Shown here: in pieces, positions 1 through 8,544 of the stretch
How positions within the stretch are numbered: position 1 is the stretch's first letter
How the letters are laid out: each line of letters starts with the position of its first letter
Assembly: GCA_020631075.1 (NCBI GenBank)
Contig: JAHDHX010000003.1
Span: 124,001 to 188,000, forward strand
DNA from: Candidatus Altimarinota bacterium
GTDB lineage: Bacteria; Patescibacteriota; Gracilibacteria; UBA4473
Length of the DNA stretch: 64,000 nt
Direction of reading: 5' to 3'
Notes under the pieces: generated by a model
The model's database searches: none
Seen by the model: only the letters and a program-made list of their open reading frames with translations
Told to the model about the DNA's origin: nothing
Made by a program: the position numbers and the translations under genes

Positions 1-2151
1 GACACTGCTCTTGGCCCACCGTGTGAAGGCGTCGGCTTGGTCGGTGTGGTCAAAGGGAGCGTAGCGGTGGCGCCTGTCGACCCAGAGGGTCGGCAGGTCG
101 CTCGCAAACCGCTCGACCAGCAGGTCGCCCGCTTGCAGGGTGTCGGGGGACGGCACGGTTGACTGTTGGTCAGCCCACCACAGGGCGGTGTTGGTCATGT
201 CTGACCCTGGGAGGGCTGACAGCACCTGCCCCCCTGCCCACCCCCCCAGTGACAGCACTGCCCGCCCCAGCACCCGCGGCTGGGTGATTTCTGAAATAGT
301 TTCGCCGACGGCGGTCAGGTCCGCGCCCCACCAGTCACCGTGGCGGGTGACGGCACTCACCCCCAGTTGCCGCCCCAGTCCCCCGAGCATGTCTATGAGC
401 TGGCTCCCCTGTCCGTAGATGTCACGGTGCAGCACGAGCTCACTCACCCCGAGGCTCCGCCACAGTGGCCCGAGCTGGTCGGTGAGGTTGTACTCCAGCT
501 GATGCTCTGTCCAGTCGTACCACCGACGCCAGACAGGGGTGGTGCCTTCGGTGGGGTTGTAAGTGTGTCGCGTAGTGGAGTGGATGTCGAGCCCTGCGGT
601 GGGGGCAGAGGGGTTCCAGGGGGTGGTGCCGACGGCGGTGTGGGGGGATTGCCAGGCTTCAAACCGTGGGAGGTACCCCACGCGAGTCGCCGCTGGGCGC
701 CCAGCGGCCCAGTGCGCATAGGGCGCGGGGACGGCCACGGGGGCGTAACCCTGCAGTAAGTATTGTGCGTAGTGCGGAGCCCCCCCGCCCAGCACCGATA
801 GGACTGTCAGCAAGCCCACGACCCCCTGCACGGCGCGGTGTCGCCGCGGGAGCAGCAGCGTAGTGCCCAGCTTTTGTGCCAGTGGCCGTAATTTCTGCCA
901 CAGGGCGTGACGCCGTTCACAGACTTGGACCAGTGTCGTGAGGCCACTGCCCAGACAGAGGCTGTAGACTATGAGCACCAGCCCAGAGAGCTTGTCGGGG
1001 TCACGGAAAATAAACCCAATGGCGCCCGCCAACGGCCCGTCAAACACCAGCCAGAGCAGCAGCCCCCGCAATGGCCCCTGCGTGCCCATGCTCAGCCCCA
1101 AGAGCACCACCCCCAGCCCCACCCATGGTCGCAGCCACCGTCGCCAGAGGGCCGTCGCTGCGCCGCTGGCGATCACCACGCCCAGCCAGGCCCAACTGCC
1201 CCCCCACCAGAGGCCCGTGTCTGCGCGAGGCACGTCTGACCACCAGTACCCTGAGACGGTCAGCACCCTGCGCCAGTCACTCATGCGGGAAAAAAGCCCA
1301 ATGGTGTCGACGGTGTTGATGTTTGTCGGGCCTGCGCCTCCACCACTGGCCAACAGCATGGGGAGTAAAAAGTGCAGACTGAGGCCAAGGACCATCCCGC
1401 CCAGGGCGCCCAGCCGCACCCACGCCCACGGCACGGGGGCGTCAGTCGGCCTTCGGTCGACGCTCCGCCAGGCCACCGCCCACGCCAGCACCCCACCGAG
1501 GTAAAACCACCAGTGCACCGCCGCCCCCGCCAGCACCCAGAGCAGCGCCCCCCGCAGCAGGCGGCCGAGGGTTTGGGGGCTCCATATTTCGCGGTTGTCA
1601 GCCCAAAGGGCGCGCTCACACTGATGCAGCACCCACGGCCCCAGTGCCCACCCCGCCAGCAGGTAAATATGCTGCAAACGGTGCACCACCCACGGGTTGT
1701 GGAGGTACACCCCGCCCACCACGGCCAGCACGCCCCAGCGCGTCACCCACGGCAAAGTGGTTTGGGAGTCTTCTGACTGGCGGTGCCCCTGCCACAGGCG
1801 TATGACCCCCACGACCCCGACGGTGCCCAGCCCCCAGACGAGTAATGGGTAGAGTCCCTCCGCCCCCAGCCCCAGCAGCCACCCCACCAGCAGGAGCAGG
1901 GCGACCAGTGGGGCTCGGCTGAGGTTGAAAAAGTTTGGGTTTGACCACAGGTCGTTCCAGAGGGTGAAGGCCCGCTGGCCATAGACTTCGCTGCGGAGCC
2001 CGAAGTCGATGTCGCCGTACACGACCATGCCTTCGCCCCACCACAGCGGGAGGGTCCAGAGCCCGACCCCGACGGCGGCCAGTGCCCACAACAGCACTCG
2101 CTCACGCAGGGTGTGGTGGATGTCGCTGGCAGACTGGGTGGGGGGCTTCAT
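1..2151 (-). CDS. Polytopic membrane protein, GT-C/YfhO-like (3' end outside window)
   Basis: An uninterrupted frame of 717 codons runs from the ATG at 2151 to the window edge, so the C-terminus is missing. The first ~470 residues alternate Trp/Leu/Val/Gly-rich hydrophobic stretches with short loops, as in polytopic GT-C-fold lipid-linked sugar transferases. A motif IFRDPDKLSGL lies near the end of this part and resembles the FRxPxK signature I know from YfhO/GT-C-like proteins. A soluble, probably extracytoplasmic domain follows. The ATG overlaps the stop of the upstream glycosyltransferase by 4 bases (ATGA), implying coupled translation. Context suggests transfer of sugars from a lipid carrier to surface polymers, which is inference. 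The membrane nature is clear and the exact family is not. Confidence 0.75.
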   Translation of the reverse strand, partial: MKPPTQSASDIHHTLRERVLLWALAAVGVGLWTLPLWWGEGMVVYGDIDFGLRSEVYGQRAFTLWNDLWSNPNFFNLSRAPLVALLLLVGWLLGLGAEGLYPLLVWGLGTVGVVGVIRLWQGHRQSEDSQTTLPWVTRWGVLAVVGGVYLHNPWVVHRLQHIYLLAGWALGPWVLHQCERALWADNREIWSPQTLGRLLRGALLWVLAGAAVHWWFYLGGVLAWAVAWRSVDRRPTDAPVPWAWVRLGALGGMVLGLSLHFLLPMLLASGGGAGPTNINTVDTIGLFSRMSDWRRVLTVSGYWWSDVPRADTGLWWGGSWAWLGVVIASGAATALWRRWLRPWVGLGVVLLGLSMGTQGPLRGLLLWLVFDGPLAGAIGFIFRDPDKLSGLVLIVYSLCLGSGLTTLVQVCERRHALWQKLRPLAQKLGTTLLLPRRHRAVQGVVGLLTVLSVLGGGAPHYAQYLLQGYAPVAVPAPYAHWAAGRPAATRVGYLPRFEAWQSPHTAVGTTPWNPSAPTAGLDIHSTTRHTYNPTEGTTPVWRRWYDWTEHQLEYNLTDQLGPLWRSLGVSELVLHRDIYGQGSQLIDMLGGLGRQLGVSAVTRHGDWWGADLTAVGETISEITQPRVLGRAVLSLGGWAGGQVLSALPGSDMTNTALWWADQQSTVPSPDTLQAGDLLVERFASDLPTLWVDRRHRYAPFDHTDQADAFTRWAKSSV

Positions 2152-2996
2152 GCTTTGGTGTGGCTAGGCTGCCTCCGCAGTCGCCCCCACACAAACCCAG
2201 CCCCCGACACCCCCACCAGCACCCACAGGCTGACGGCCAAGCGTAGTTTGCCTTGGCGGCAGAGTGCCACAGTCCCCCGCCAGAGTGACCTGCGCAGGAG
2301 GTAGTTTTTGCGCCAGAGCCCACCCCCACCCGCAGGGGCAGGGGTCTGCGCCGACACCCCGCCGTAATATTTCTTCTTGGCCCAGAGCCCCCCCAGAGTC
2401 ACATAGCCTTCGTCATGCGCCAGCTGCGCGCGGCTGGTGCGCCCGATCTGCAGCCCCATTTCGCGGGCCCGTGTGGTCAGGTCCCAGTCTTCGAGTGCGA
2501 TCATCTGGGCGCTCCAGCCGCCGACTGTTTCGTAGCTGCGCCGTCGCCAGACGCGAGCGGCCTCGACCTCGTCGTCGCCTACATACAGCCCCCGCTCTGT
2601 GCATTTGACTTTCGTCCACCAGTTGGGAGCGCCGTGGGGGCGCTCCGCCACGATGAGCGCGTCAAGGGTGGGGTCAGCGGCCATCATTTCGGCTATTTCC
2701 GCCAGTAGGTCGCCCTCCACGGCCATGTCACTGTCCAAAAACAGCAGCACCTCGCCTTGGGCGACCTCTGCCCCGTGTCGTCGCTGGGCGTGGCGCTCGG
2801 GCCCCTTGGTGTGGAGGGCCACGCCGTAGGCTTCACAGAGTGTGTGGGTCATGTCGGTGGAATGGTTGTCGATCACGAGTACCTCTAGGCCTGTTTTAGG
2901 ACGGCGGCCCGTGGTCAAACTCTGCAAGAGGGGTTCGAGCGTGAGGCCACTGTTGCGTGTGGGCACGACCACCGACAGCCAAGGTTTTTGTGTCAT
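2148..2996 (-). CDS. Family 2 glycosyltransferase (GT-A fold) with C-terminal membrane anchor
   Basis: This 282-residue protein begins with the GT2 nucleotide-sugar-binding strand LSVVVPTRNSG. It has the metal-binding motif FLDSDM near residue 90 and an acidic LEDWDL motif near residue 168 in the acceptor/catalytic half. A hydrophobic stretch near residue 260 followed by basic residues suggests a C-terminal membrane anchor. Such enzymes move a sugar from a nucleotide donor to a lipid carrier or growing glycan at the inner face of the membrane. It lies 20 bases after the TolR-like gene and overlaps the downstream GT-C-like gene by 4 bases, so it belongs to the envelope operon. Donor and acceptor are unknown. 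Confidence 0.85.
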   Translation of the reverse strand: MTQKPWLSVVVPTRNSGLTLEPLLQSLTTGRRPKTGLEVLVIDNHSTDMTHTLCEAYGVALHTKGPERHAQRRHGAEVAQGEVLLFLDSDMAVEGDLLAEIAEMMAADPTLDALIVAERPHGAPNWWTKVKCTERGLYVGDDEVEAARVWRRRSYETVGGWSAQMIALEDWDLTTRAREMGLQIGRTSRAQLAHDEGYVTLGGLWAKKKYYGGVSAQTPAPAGGGGLWRKNYLLRRSLWRGTVALCRQGKLRLAVSLWVLVGVSGAGFVWGRLRRQPSHTKA

Positions 2997-3016
2997 TTTT
3001 TTATGTAAAATTCACC

Positions 3017-3736
3017 CTATTCAAAGATCACTATCTCGTTGCCGTCCTCCACTACGGTCTGCCGCTCGGGGGCAAAGAGCGGATGCGTGCTGGGGAGGGC
3101 GGTTTGGTACTGCGCGGTGTCGGTGATGAATTGCCAATGCACGGCGGCCGAGTCATTCCAGAGGGCGTCACGGAGTTGCTCGTACACGGCGACTGGGGTC
3201 TGTGGGCTGAGGTAGAGCTCGACAAACACGTTGTGTTTGACGGCGGCGGTGTCTATGAGCCCTTGTAATTCCTCCACCATGATTTCTTCGTCCATATACC
3301 GCAGATTTCCCGCCTCGTCGGCCAGGACGCGGAGGGTTTTGCGTTCGCGGATGTTGTCCATCTGCTCGAAGTCCCACACGAGGTTGCCCCCCATGCCGAG
3401 CCTGATGGTCTTGCCTCGGGTGATGATGAGATCCTCATTAAAGGTGTCTTTGGTGGGGAAGCCTTTGTCCATCTCTGCCTGTGGGAAGCCTGTGTCACCG
3501 TAGTAAGCGGCTGAGCTGAGCTCTGTGGGGCGTTTTTCTTCCCGACTGATGGTTTCGACGTCGGGGTTGGTGCCTTGGGCTTGCTGCTGACTGTCGGCGA
3601 TCATCACGGCAAAGACAATTGCCAAAAATAGCACGATGCAGACCATCGTGAGGTTGATGTCATTAAAAAACCACGATACCTCGGCGTCACCGTCCTCCAG
3701 AGCAGCGAGCTCGGCCAGCGAGTTGGCTTGACTCAT
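3017..3736 (-). CDS. TolR/ExbD-like single-pass protein
   Basis: This 239-residue protein has one membrane segment (about residues 27-47) preceded by D-I-N-L-T, which matches the D-I-N-x-T entry to the ExbD/TolR transmembrane helix. A soluble ~190-residue region follows and should lie outside the membrane. Aligned on that motif, the Asp that carries protons in E. coli ExbD (TPFIDVM) is replaced by Ile34. The start overlaps the stop of the TolQ-like gene by 4 bases, the usual coupling of the exbB-exbD and tolQ-tolR pairs. I infer a partner subunit of the adjacent channel-like protein. The soluble part is longer than typical ExbD and I do not recognise it. Pairing and topology are good evidence; function is open. 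Confidence 0.6.
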   Translation of the reverse strand: MSQANSLAELAALEDGDAEVSWFFNDINLTMVCIVLFLAIVFAVMIADSQQQAQGTNPDVETISREEKRPTELSSAAYYGDTGFPQAEMDKGFPTKDTFNEDLIITRGKTIRLGMGGNLVWDFEQMDNIRERKTLRVLADEAGNLRYMDEEIMVEELQGLIDTAAVKHNVFVELYLSPQTPVAVYEQLRDALWNDSAAVHWQFITDTAQYQTALPSTHPLFAPERQTVVEDGNEIVIFE

Positions 3737-4941
3737 GCTTTTCGGGGTTTGATGGCTGTGCTGACGGGCTGCTGGTGCAGCCGTGGGACGATCTCCACGA
3801 GGATAAAGTTCCGCATGTCGACCAAATAATTCCGATAGGCGGTGCGGGTGACGAGGTTGAGAAACTTCATGACCAGCATGCTGAATGTCCCCGCCAGTGT
3901 GGTGTAAAACGCTGTCCCAATGCCTTCGATCGACGACCCGACTGACGACGCAAACTGAGCTTTGTTGTCTATGGATGAGCTGAGGACGGACTCAAATCCG
4001 CCGATGGAATGCGTCAGGCCGATGATGGTACCGATCAAGCCTAAGATGGGCATGATGGACGTTAAATAGTTGGGGATGGTGGTCACGAGATGACTGTGGG
4101 TGAAGCCCTGTGTGTCGAGGTCGCTGGGGTCGATGTGGCCCTTGATGTGGTGGATACGCGCGAGGGCGGTGAGCTTCTCACGCAATACACTGGTGGTGGC
4201 GGTGGGGGTGACCCGCGCCCAGAGCTCCGCCAGGGGGGCCGCTGGGCGGAGGCGCTGGGCGTGGTAGTGCGCAGCTTGCAGGCGGTCGTATTCGCGGTGC
4301 ATGACCACCACTGACCGCAAGCTGAGGTAGACACCGATCGCGAGCAGACCACAAATGAGCTTAATGATCGACCCTGTGACGGAGTTTTCGACTATGAGCG
4401 CGAGGGAAGCATTGAGCAAGGCGGGGTACACCGCGACCACTCCCACCAGAAACAATCCAAACCCAAACAAGAAAAAGTAGGTCTGCAGGGCGCGCCGATG
4501 GGTGCGGATCTCGGCGGCGTCGGTGATCTCGTCTTCTGCGACGGCGGCTTCGATGGCTGGTTTATACACATACCGCACGACTTCACGGTCTGTGGTGGGG
4601 GTCAGCCACCTGCGTAGTGTCCGTCGCCCCCAGAGGTACCCGACCACCAGCCCCAGCCCCACCCCCAGTCGCCCGACTTGCTCGACCCACGGGCTGAGGC
4701 TCCGCAGGGCGGTGCTCTCGGCCACTGTCACCCAGACCAGCCCCACGGCCAGCACAGCCAGCAGCCCCCCTTCCAGCACATATTCCCCCCATGTCACGTC
4801 TCGCTTTTGGTCTGGTGATGGGGCTTGCATTTGCTCGATCGCTTCGCCGACGGCGTACCGTCGCTCGACTGTAGGCATATCTATTTCTGGTTTCGTTTTG
4901 GTCTGAACCTGTTTTTTGGGCTTGGGGGGTGGGGTCATCAT
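3733..4941 (-). CDS. MotA/TolQ/ExbB-family membrane protein
   Basis: This 402-residue protein has a charged N-terminus, about five hydrophobic segments (around 57-74, 92-104, 154-172, 190-208 and 290-310) and a final one near 340-362. The C-terminal third carries the MotA/TolQ/ExbB pattern: PILGLIGTIIGL near 298-309 matches PFVGLFGTVWGI of ExbB, and the SIEGIGTAFYTTLAG segment matches the last channel helix with its Glu (339) and Thr residues. The family forms pentameric ion-driven motors around a dimeric ExbD/MotB-type subunit. The TolR-like gene follows with a 4-base overlap, and the upstream exported protein also overlaps by 4 bases. The N-terminal ~280 residues are longer than in TolQ. 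The pair sits among glycosyltransferase genes, suggesting an envelope role. Confidence 0.72.
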   Translation of the reverse strand: MMTPPPKPKKQVQTKTKPEIDMPTVERRYAVGEAIEQMQAPSPDQKRDVTWGEYVLEGGLLAVLAVGLVWVTVAESTALRSLSPWVEQVGRLGVGLGLVVGYLWGRRTLRRWLTPTTDREVVRYVYKPAIEAAVAEDEITDAAEIRTHRRALQTYFFLFGFGLFLVGVVAVYPALLNASLALIVENSVTGSIIKLICGLLAIGVYLSLRSVVVMHREYDRLQAAHYHAQRLRPAAPLAELWARVTPTATTSVLREKLTALARIHHIKGHIDPSDLDTQGFTHSHLVTTIPNYLTSIMPILGLIGTIIGLTHSIGGFESVLSSSIDNKAQFASSVGSSIEGIGTAFYTTLAGTFSMLVMKFLNLVTRTAYRNYLVDMRNFILVEIVPRLHQQPVSTAIKPRKA

Positions 4942-6230
4942 CTCACATCATTTTTAGAAATTTTTGGCTCTAAAGCTGTTACCACCTCTACCCCAGTGGT
5001 CTGCGTGGGGGCACGGTGGCGGAGTTGTACATGGTCGACCCAGGTTTTGACCCGATCGAACCAATAGACTCGATACTCCAACCGACCCACGCCAGGGGCC
5101 ACCACTGGCACCCGAAAGGTGTGGTATGCCCCTGCGGTGGCGAAGTCTGCCCCAGTCAGGGTCACCTCTTGAGTGGTTTGCTGGTCTGTGCCTTCGGTCA
5201 AGTGCGCGGTCTGCAGGCGCACGAGTGGCTCTCGACTCTGGTTGTCATGCACCTTTATGCGAAAATCTGCCCAATATTCCCCCGCGGGCACACTAGCGTC
5301 ATAGGGCCCAAACATCATCGTCCCTGACAGGTGCTGCCCTGGGTCGGCGTATCGGGCGGAGCCTTCGCTCGCCCCAGTGTCGGGGACATCGGGGTACAGG
5401 TCGGCTATGTGCTCCAAATCCGCCACCACTCGCCGTGGCGTGACTTCGACGCTCTCGACGCTCAGATCAGCGCTGCCGTAACTCACTACCCGCACCAACG
5501 GAGCTGGCCCCAGCCCTGGCTGGGTGTATGGCACCGCCACCAGTTGCCACTTGCCAGCTCGCCCCAGCTGCCCAGTCATCAAACCCACGGTTGCCAATCG
5601 CGTTTCGGTGTGGGGCTGGACGACTTCTATCTGGCCATAGGCCTCCCCCCGCTGGCTGGGCCGCACGGGGCCGCGCTTCACCCGCACATAGAGCACATAT
5701 TGCCCTGGGAACTGATGAAACATCTCCGCCCGTGACTGCCACACGACCCGCTCACCACTCTGACCAGCTGCGAGCAGTCTGGCTTGGCGGTCATGGGCGT
5801 CTGGGTCGGGCACGACTACGCCTTGGGTGAGGGTCTCGTCGGTGGTTTCTGGGTCTGTCGCCCACAGCACTTGCTCGACCAGCAGGGGGTTGATCGTCGA
5901 CCCGAAGTCTTCGTTTTCGTAGGTGGTAATCAGGGCACTTTTTTGACTGAGTGTCGGGCCAGTGGGGGCACTGGCCACGGTGTAGGTCGGGTCGTCGGGC
6001 CCGACTGCCGCGGTGTAGCGCCAGCCCGTCCCCCCCCCCAGCAACACCGCCAGCCCCAGCAGGGACAGCATGGCTATGTCTATGCTGAGCCAGTTGCCCC
6101 GCCCTGCGGCCAGTCGCTGCATCACACCACGGAGGCGCCCCAGCTGGCCGCGGCTGACGGCCAGACCGAGGGCCTCAAACCCCAGCACGACCAGACCGAG
6201 ACCGAGGCCGAGCAGCAGACCAGACGACAT
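4938..6230 (-). CDS. Membrane-anchored exported protein of unknown function
   Basis: This 430-residue protein starts with a very hydrophobic segment (residues 3-26) and has a second one near 50-66. The remaining ~360 residues are rich in beta-forming Val, Thr and Tyr. Alternating stretches such as YVLYVRVKRGPV and YWADFRIKV recall carbohydrate-binding or other beta-sandwich modules, but I cannot name a family. The stop overlaps the ATG of the TolQ-like gene, so the three genes (this, TolQ-like, TolR-like) form a tightly coupled unit and the product may be a third component of that complex. A 20-bp palindrome lies about 50 bases upstream of the start. Topology is supported; function is unknown. 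Confidence 0.6.
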   Translation of the reverse strand: MSSGLLLGLGLGLVVLGFEALGLAVSRGQLGRLRGVMQRLAAGRGNWLSIDIAMLSLLGLAVLLGGGTGWRYTAAVGPDDPTYTVASAPTGPTLSQKSALITTYENEDFGSTINPLLVEQVLWATDPETTDETLTQGVVVPDPDAHDRQARLLAAGQSGERVVWQSRAEMFHQFPGQYVLYVRVKRGPVRPSQRGEAYGQIEVVQPHTETRLATVGLMTGQLGRAGKWQLVAVPYTQPGLGPAPLVRVVSYGSADLSVESVEVTPRRVVADLEHIADLYPDVPDTGASEGSARYADPGQHLSGTMMFGPYDASVPAGEYWADFRIKVHDNQSREPLVRLQTAHLTEGTDQQTTQEVTLTGADFATAGAYHTFRVPVVAPGVGRLEYRVYWFDRVKTWVDHVQLRHRAPTQTTGVEVVTALEPKISKNDVR

Positions 6231-6281
6231 GGGGGCAAAGGGACGTGAAGCGAAGTAAATTTCAGGCTCTACGCTAAAATT

Positions 6282-6301
6282 CCCTGACAGGACTGTCAGG
6301 G
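6282..6301. promoter_or_regulatory. 20-bp palindrome upstream of the TolQ/TolR-like unit
   Basis: CCCTGACAG, two bases, then CTGTCAGGG form a perfect inverted repeat. On the minus strand it overlaps a possible -35 element (CTGACA) placed 17 bases before TAGCGT, which would drive the gene starting at 6230. An operator for a dimeric regulator is the simplest reading; a hairpin is the alternative. Confidence 0.4.
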
Positions 6302-6337
6302 TGTAGAATTCATCGGTTCTTCAGTTTTTGCCCTTTT

Positions 6338-6715
6338 TCACATTTCATCAATTTTCTTCATTTCCCGCTCTAATGTAGCGGCCTTTTTTTGGTCATCTTC
6401 CCACTCTAGTGTTTTAATTCCAAATTGGTTGAGCAGTGCTTTGACTTTTTGAAATACTTTTATCTCATTTTCTTTATAATACGCCTTCATCTCACCTGCT
6501 TCAGTTTCACTTTTAATGAAGTCAACTTCATCATGAATATTATGCCCAATAGTAAGAGTTGTCAGTACTCCATCGATTTCTTTATTTATTTTCAAAACAC
6601 CGCCATTTATGAATTCTGTCCCAATGATCGGCACCCGCAATTCATCTACTTCATTGGGGTATTTCAGTTCCAACTGTTTGTATTGATCTCCGTTGCCTTT
6701 TTTACTTTCTATCAT
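6338..6715 (-). CDS. Small orphan protein in an AT-rich patch
   Basis: This 125-residue protein is predicted soluble, mixed alpha/beta and highly charged, with a Lys/Glu-rich C-terminal helix (KKAATLEREMKKIDEM). I do not recognise the family. The gene and its flanks (about 6310-6780) are clearly AT-richer than the GC-rich genes on both sides, and its codons favour A/T endings. It therefore looks acquired, inserted between the PBP1C-like gene and the membrane-anchored exported gene. There is no signal peptide or membrane segment, unlike its neighbours. The frame is complete with ATG and stop. Confidence 0.55.
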   Translation of the reverse strand: MIESKKGNGDQYKQLELKYPNEVDELRVPIIGTEFINGGVLKINKEIDGVLTTLTIGHNIHDEVDFIKSETEAGEMKAYYKENEIKVFQKVKALLNQFGIKTLEWEDDQKKAATLEREMKKIDEM

Positions 6716-6781
6716 TGATAGTATTTTACCATCCCTCTCCTTACAAAGGAAAAGAATTTATCTTCATCTATTTCATCCGCC

Positions 6782-8518
6782 TTATCCGCCATCCACGACG
6801 ACATCAAACCGAAAATGGTCGTATTGCTCGCCGATGCGTGCGGTGAGCAGGTGCTGCCCTGGGGTCAGCGCCCATTTGACGGTTTGCCCGTGCCCGAGTG
6901 CTTCCCCGTCCATAAACCAATCGACCTCCAGCTGGCTGGTGAAAGTGGCGCGCTTGACTCGTCGGCGAGGACTGCGCTCCAGCACGAATGACTGGGCGGA
7001 CACGGTTTCGTCTATGAGGCGGGTTTGGCGGTGGGGCTTGGCGGGGTGACCGTGCGAGACAGGTTTTTGCAGCTGGGCTACCGTGGGGTGTGGGGCGGGC
7101 ACGGTCGGCCAGCGTGGGCACTGGGGGGCTGTGGTCTGTTTTTCATTGTTTTCGCACGCTGGCACAGGTGACTCGTTATTATCGATATTAGGGAATTTCT
7201 TGGGAACAGTTTTTGGCTTGTGTTCGGACAGCCACACGGTCAGTTCGGCTTTTTCAGGGTGGTGTTTGGCTTGCAGCCTTTGGTGATCGCCCCATGGTTG
7301 GTCGAGCGTCCACCAGCCTGTGGCTGGGTCGTGCTGCCACCACTGGTGCAGGGTGCGGTTGGCGGCCAGGGGGCTGGTCACACGGCTGCCCCGTCGCACA
7401 GCGTGGGGGAGGACCGTCCCGCGGGCATGGCCGTCATATGCCCCCAGGTGGAGTGTCCGTACGGCACCGCCACTGACCACCTGCGTCAGCAGCTGGGCGG
7501 TGTGCCACAGGGTCGTGGGGGCGGGCGGGGTGTCAGTGCCCTGGGCGGCGGCGGTGGGTGGCTGGGTCAGGGCCCCCAGTCGTCGTAGGCCTTCCCGCAG
7601 GCGGCCACGCCCGAGCCACGCTGTGACTCGCCTGAGCACGGGTGCACTGCCCTGCCAGAGGGCCGTCTGCACTGTCTGCGTCGGTCGCGTGGGGTGAGGG
7701 ACAGTTTCGGAGAAGGGCCCGAGCCCACTGTCGGTGCTCAGCAGATGGAGTGTCATGGCCCAACTGCGCTGGTCGGGCACTTTTCGCCACAGCTGGTCAC
7801 TGTCACGCACTGCTCGCACCGCCCCTGTGTGAGTGTCTATGACTATGTGGCTTAATGCTTTGCGGGTGGTGCGGCCTGCTGCCAAGGGGCTGACGGTTGA
7901 CTGGATGGTTGTGGCTGTCGGCCACTGGTGCGTGAGCACGCACACGGCGCCTCGGCACAGGCTGGGGTCGTCGGTGGTGGTCAGTGGGGCTGTGTCCGCC
8001 CACAGTGTCAATAAGGTTTCTCGTGCCGCGGCCCAGGCTTCGGGTTGCAGCACGGGTGAGTGCGCCTCGGGCGAGAGTATGTACGCGGCGAGCCCTGCGG
8101 CCTGCCCCATTGTCAGGTCGCGCAGTGGCTTCCCCCACCAGAGCTCCGCCAGCGCTACGGCGCCCCTTCGGCCGCGGGGCCCGCCCGTGTGGGCCATCAC
8201 GGCCTCGACACTCTGGCCCCGCTGGGCCCAGCGCCAGGCTAAGTCCACCCTTTGCAGGTTCGTTTCGGCGTCGGCTACTTGCTCCAACCGTCGGAGTGTC
8301 TGGGCGACGCGGTCATGCCCATCGCCTCCGCCATGGTTTATGACGGTAAATTCTCCCAGCACTGCCCCAGCCTCCCCTAGCACCACCACCCGCTGCGAGG
8401 ACTGCGGAGCCAGCGCAGGCTGCGGAACCTGCCCCCCGTCGCTGAGCAACAGCCCTGCCCCGAGTGCCAGTAACCCACACGCAAACCACCGCCGAAATCG
8501 TCGGAATAATTTTATCAT
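6782..8518 (-). CDS. Degenerate PBP1C-like protein (pseudo-transglycosylase/transpeptidase)
   Basis: This 578-residue protein has an N-terminal membrane anchor (about 9-26). Residues ~117-172 (AVALAELWWGKPLRDLTMGQ and on to SPEAHSP) match the last part of a GT51 transglycosylase domain (aAxxYFGKxxxdLtlxEAAxLA, then the xSPxxxxP stretch). The upstream EDRRF catalytic portion is absent. Residues ~225-400 recall a transpeptidase domain (IVIDTHTGAVRAV; ALWQGSAPVLRRV at the SxN position), but no SxxK is visible and SxN reads G-S-A. The last ~70 residues (VDWFMDGEALGHGQTVKWAL) match the C-terminal domain of PBP1C. True PBP1C is ~770 residues, so this is a shortened, probably non-catalytic relative, perhaps a scaffold in wall or glycan assembly. 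The family link is my reading of motifs. Confidence 0.55.
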   Translation of the reverse strand: MIKLFRRFRRWFACGLLALGAGLLLSDGGQVPQPALAPQSSQRVVVLGEAGAVLGEFTVINHGGGDGHDRVAQTLRRLEQVADAETNLQRVDLAWRWAQRGQSVEAVMAHTGGPRGRRGAVALAELWWGKPLRDLTMGQAAGLAAYILSPEAHSPVLQPEAWAAARETLLTLWADTAPLTTTDDPSLCRGAVCVLTHQWPTATTIQSTVSPLAAGRTTRKALSHIVIDTHTGAVRAVRDSDQLWRKVPDQRSWAMTLHLLSTDSGLGPFSETVPHPTRPTQTVQTALWQGSAPVLRRVTAWLGRGRLREGLRRLGALTQPPTAAAQGTDTPPAPTTLWHTAQLLTQVVSGGAVRTLHLGAYDGHARGTVLPHAVRRGSRVTSPLAANRTLHQWWQHDPATGWWTLDQPWGDHQRLQAKHHPEKAELTVWLSEHKPKTVPKKFPNIDNNESPVPACENNEKQTTAPQCPRWPTVPAPHPTVAQLQKPVSHGHPAKPHRQTRLIDETVSAQSFVLERSPRRRVKRATFTSQLEVDWFMDGEALGHGQTVKWALTPGQHLLTARIGEQYDHFRFDVVVDGG

Positions 8519-8544
8519 TGCCAGATTTTACGTTTTCTCTGCCT

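Noticed and set aside
1616-2105. Two Cys/Arg-rich frames at the start of the GT-C-like gene
   Set aside because: They lie in the other minus-strand frames of a continuous 717-codon membrane-protein frame that has far better coding character.
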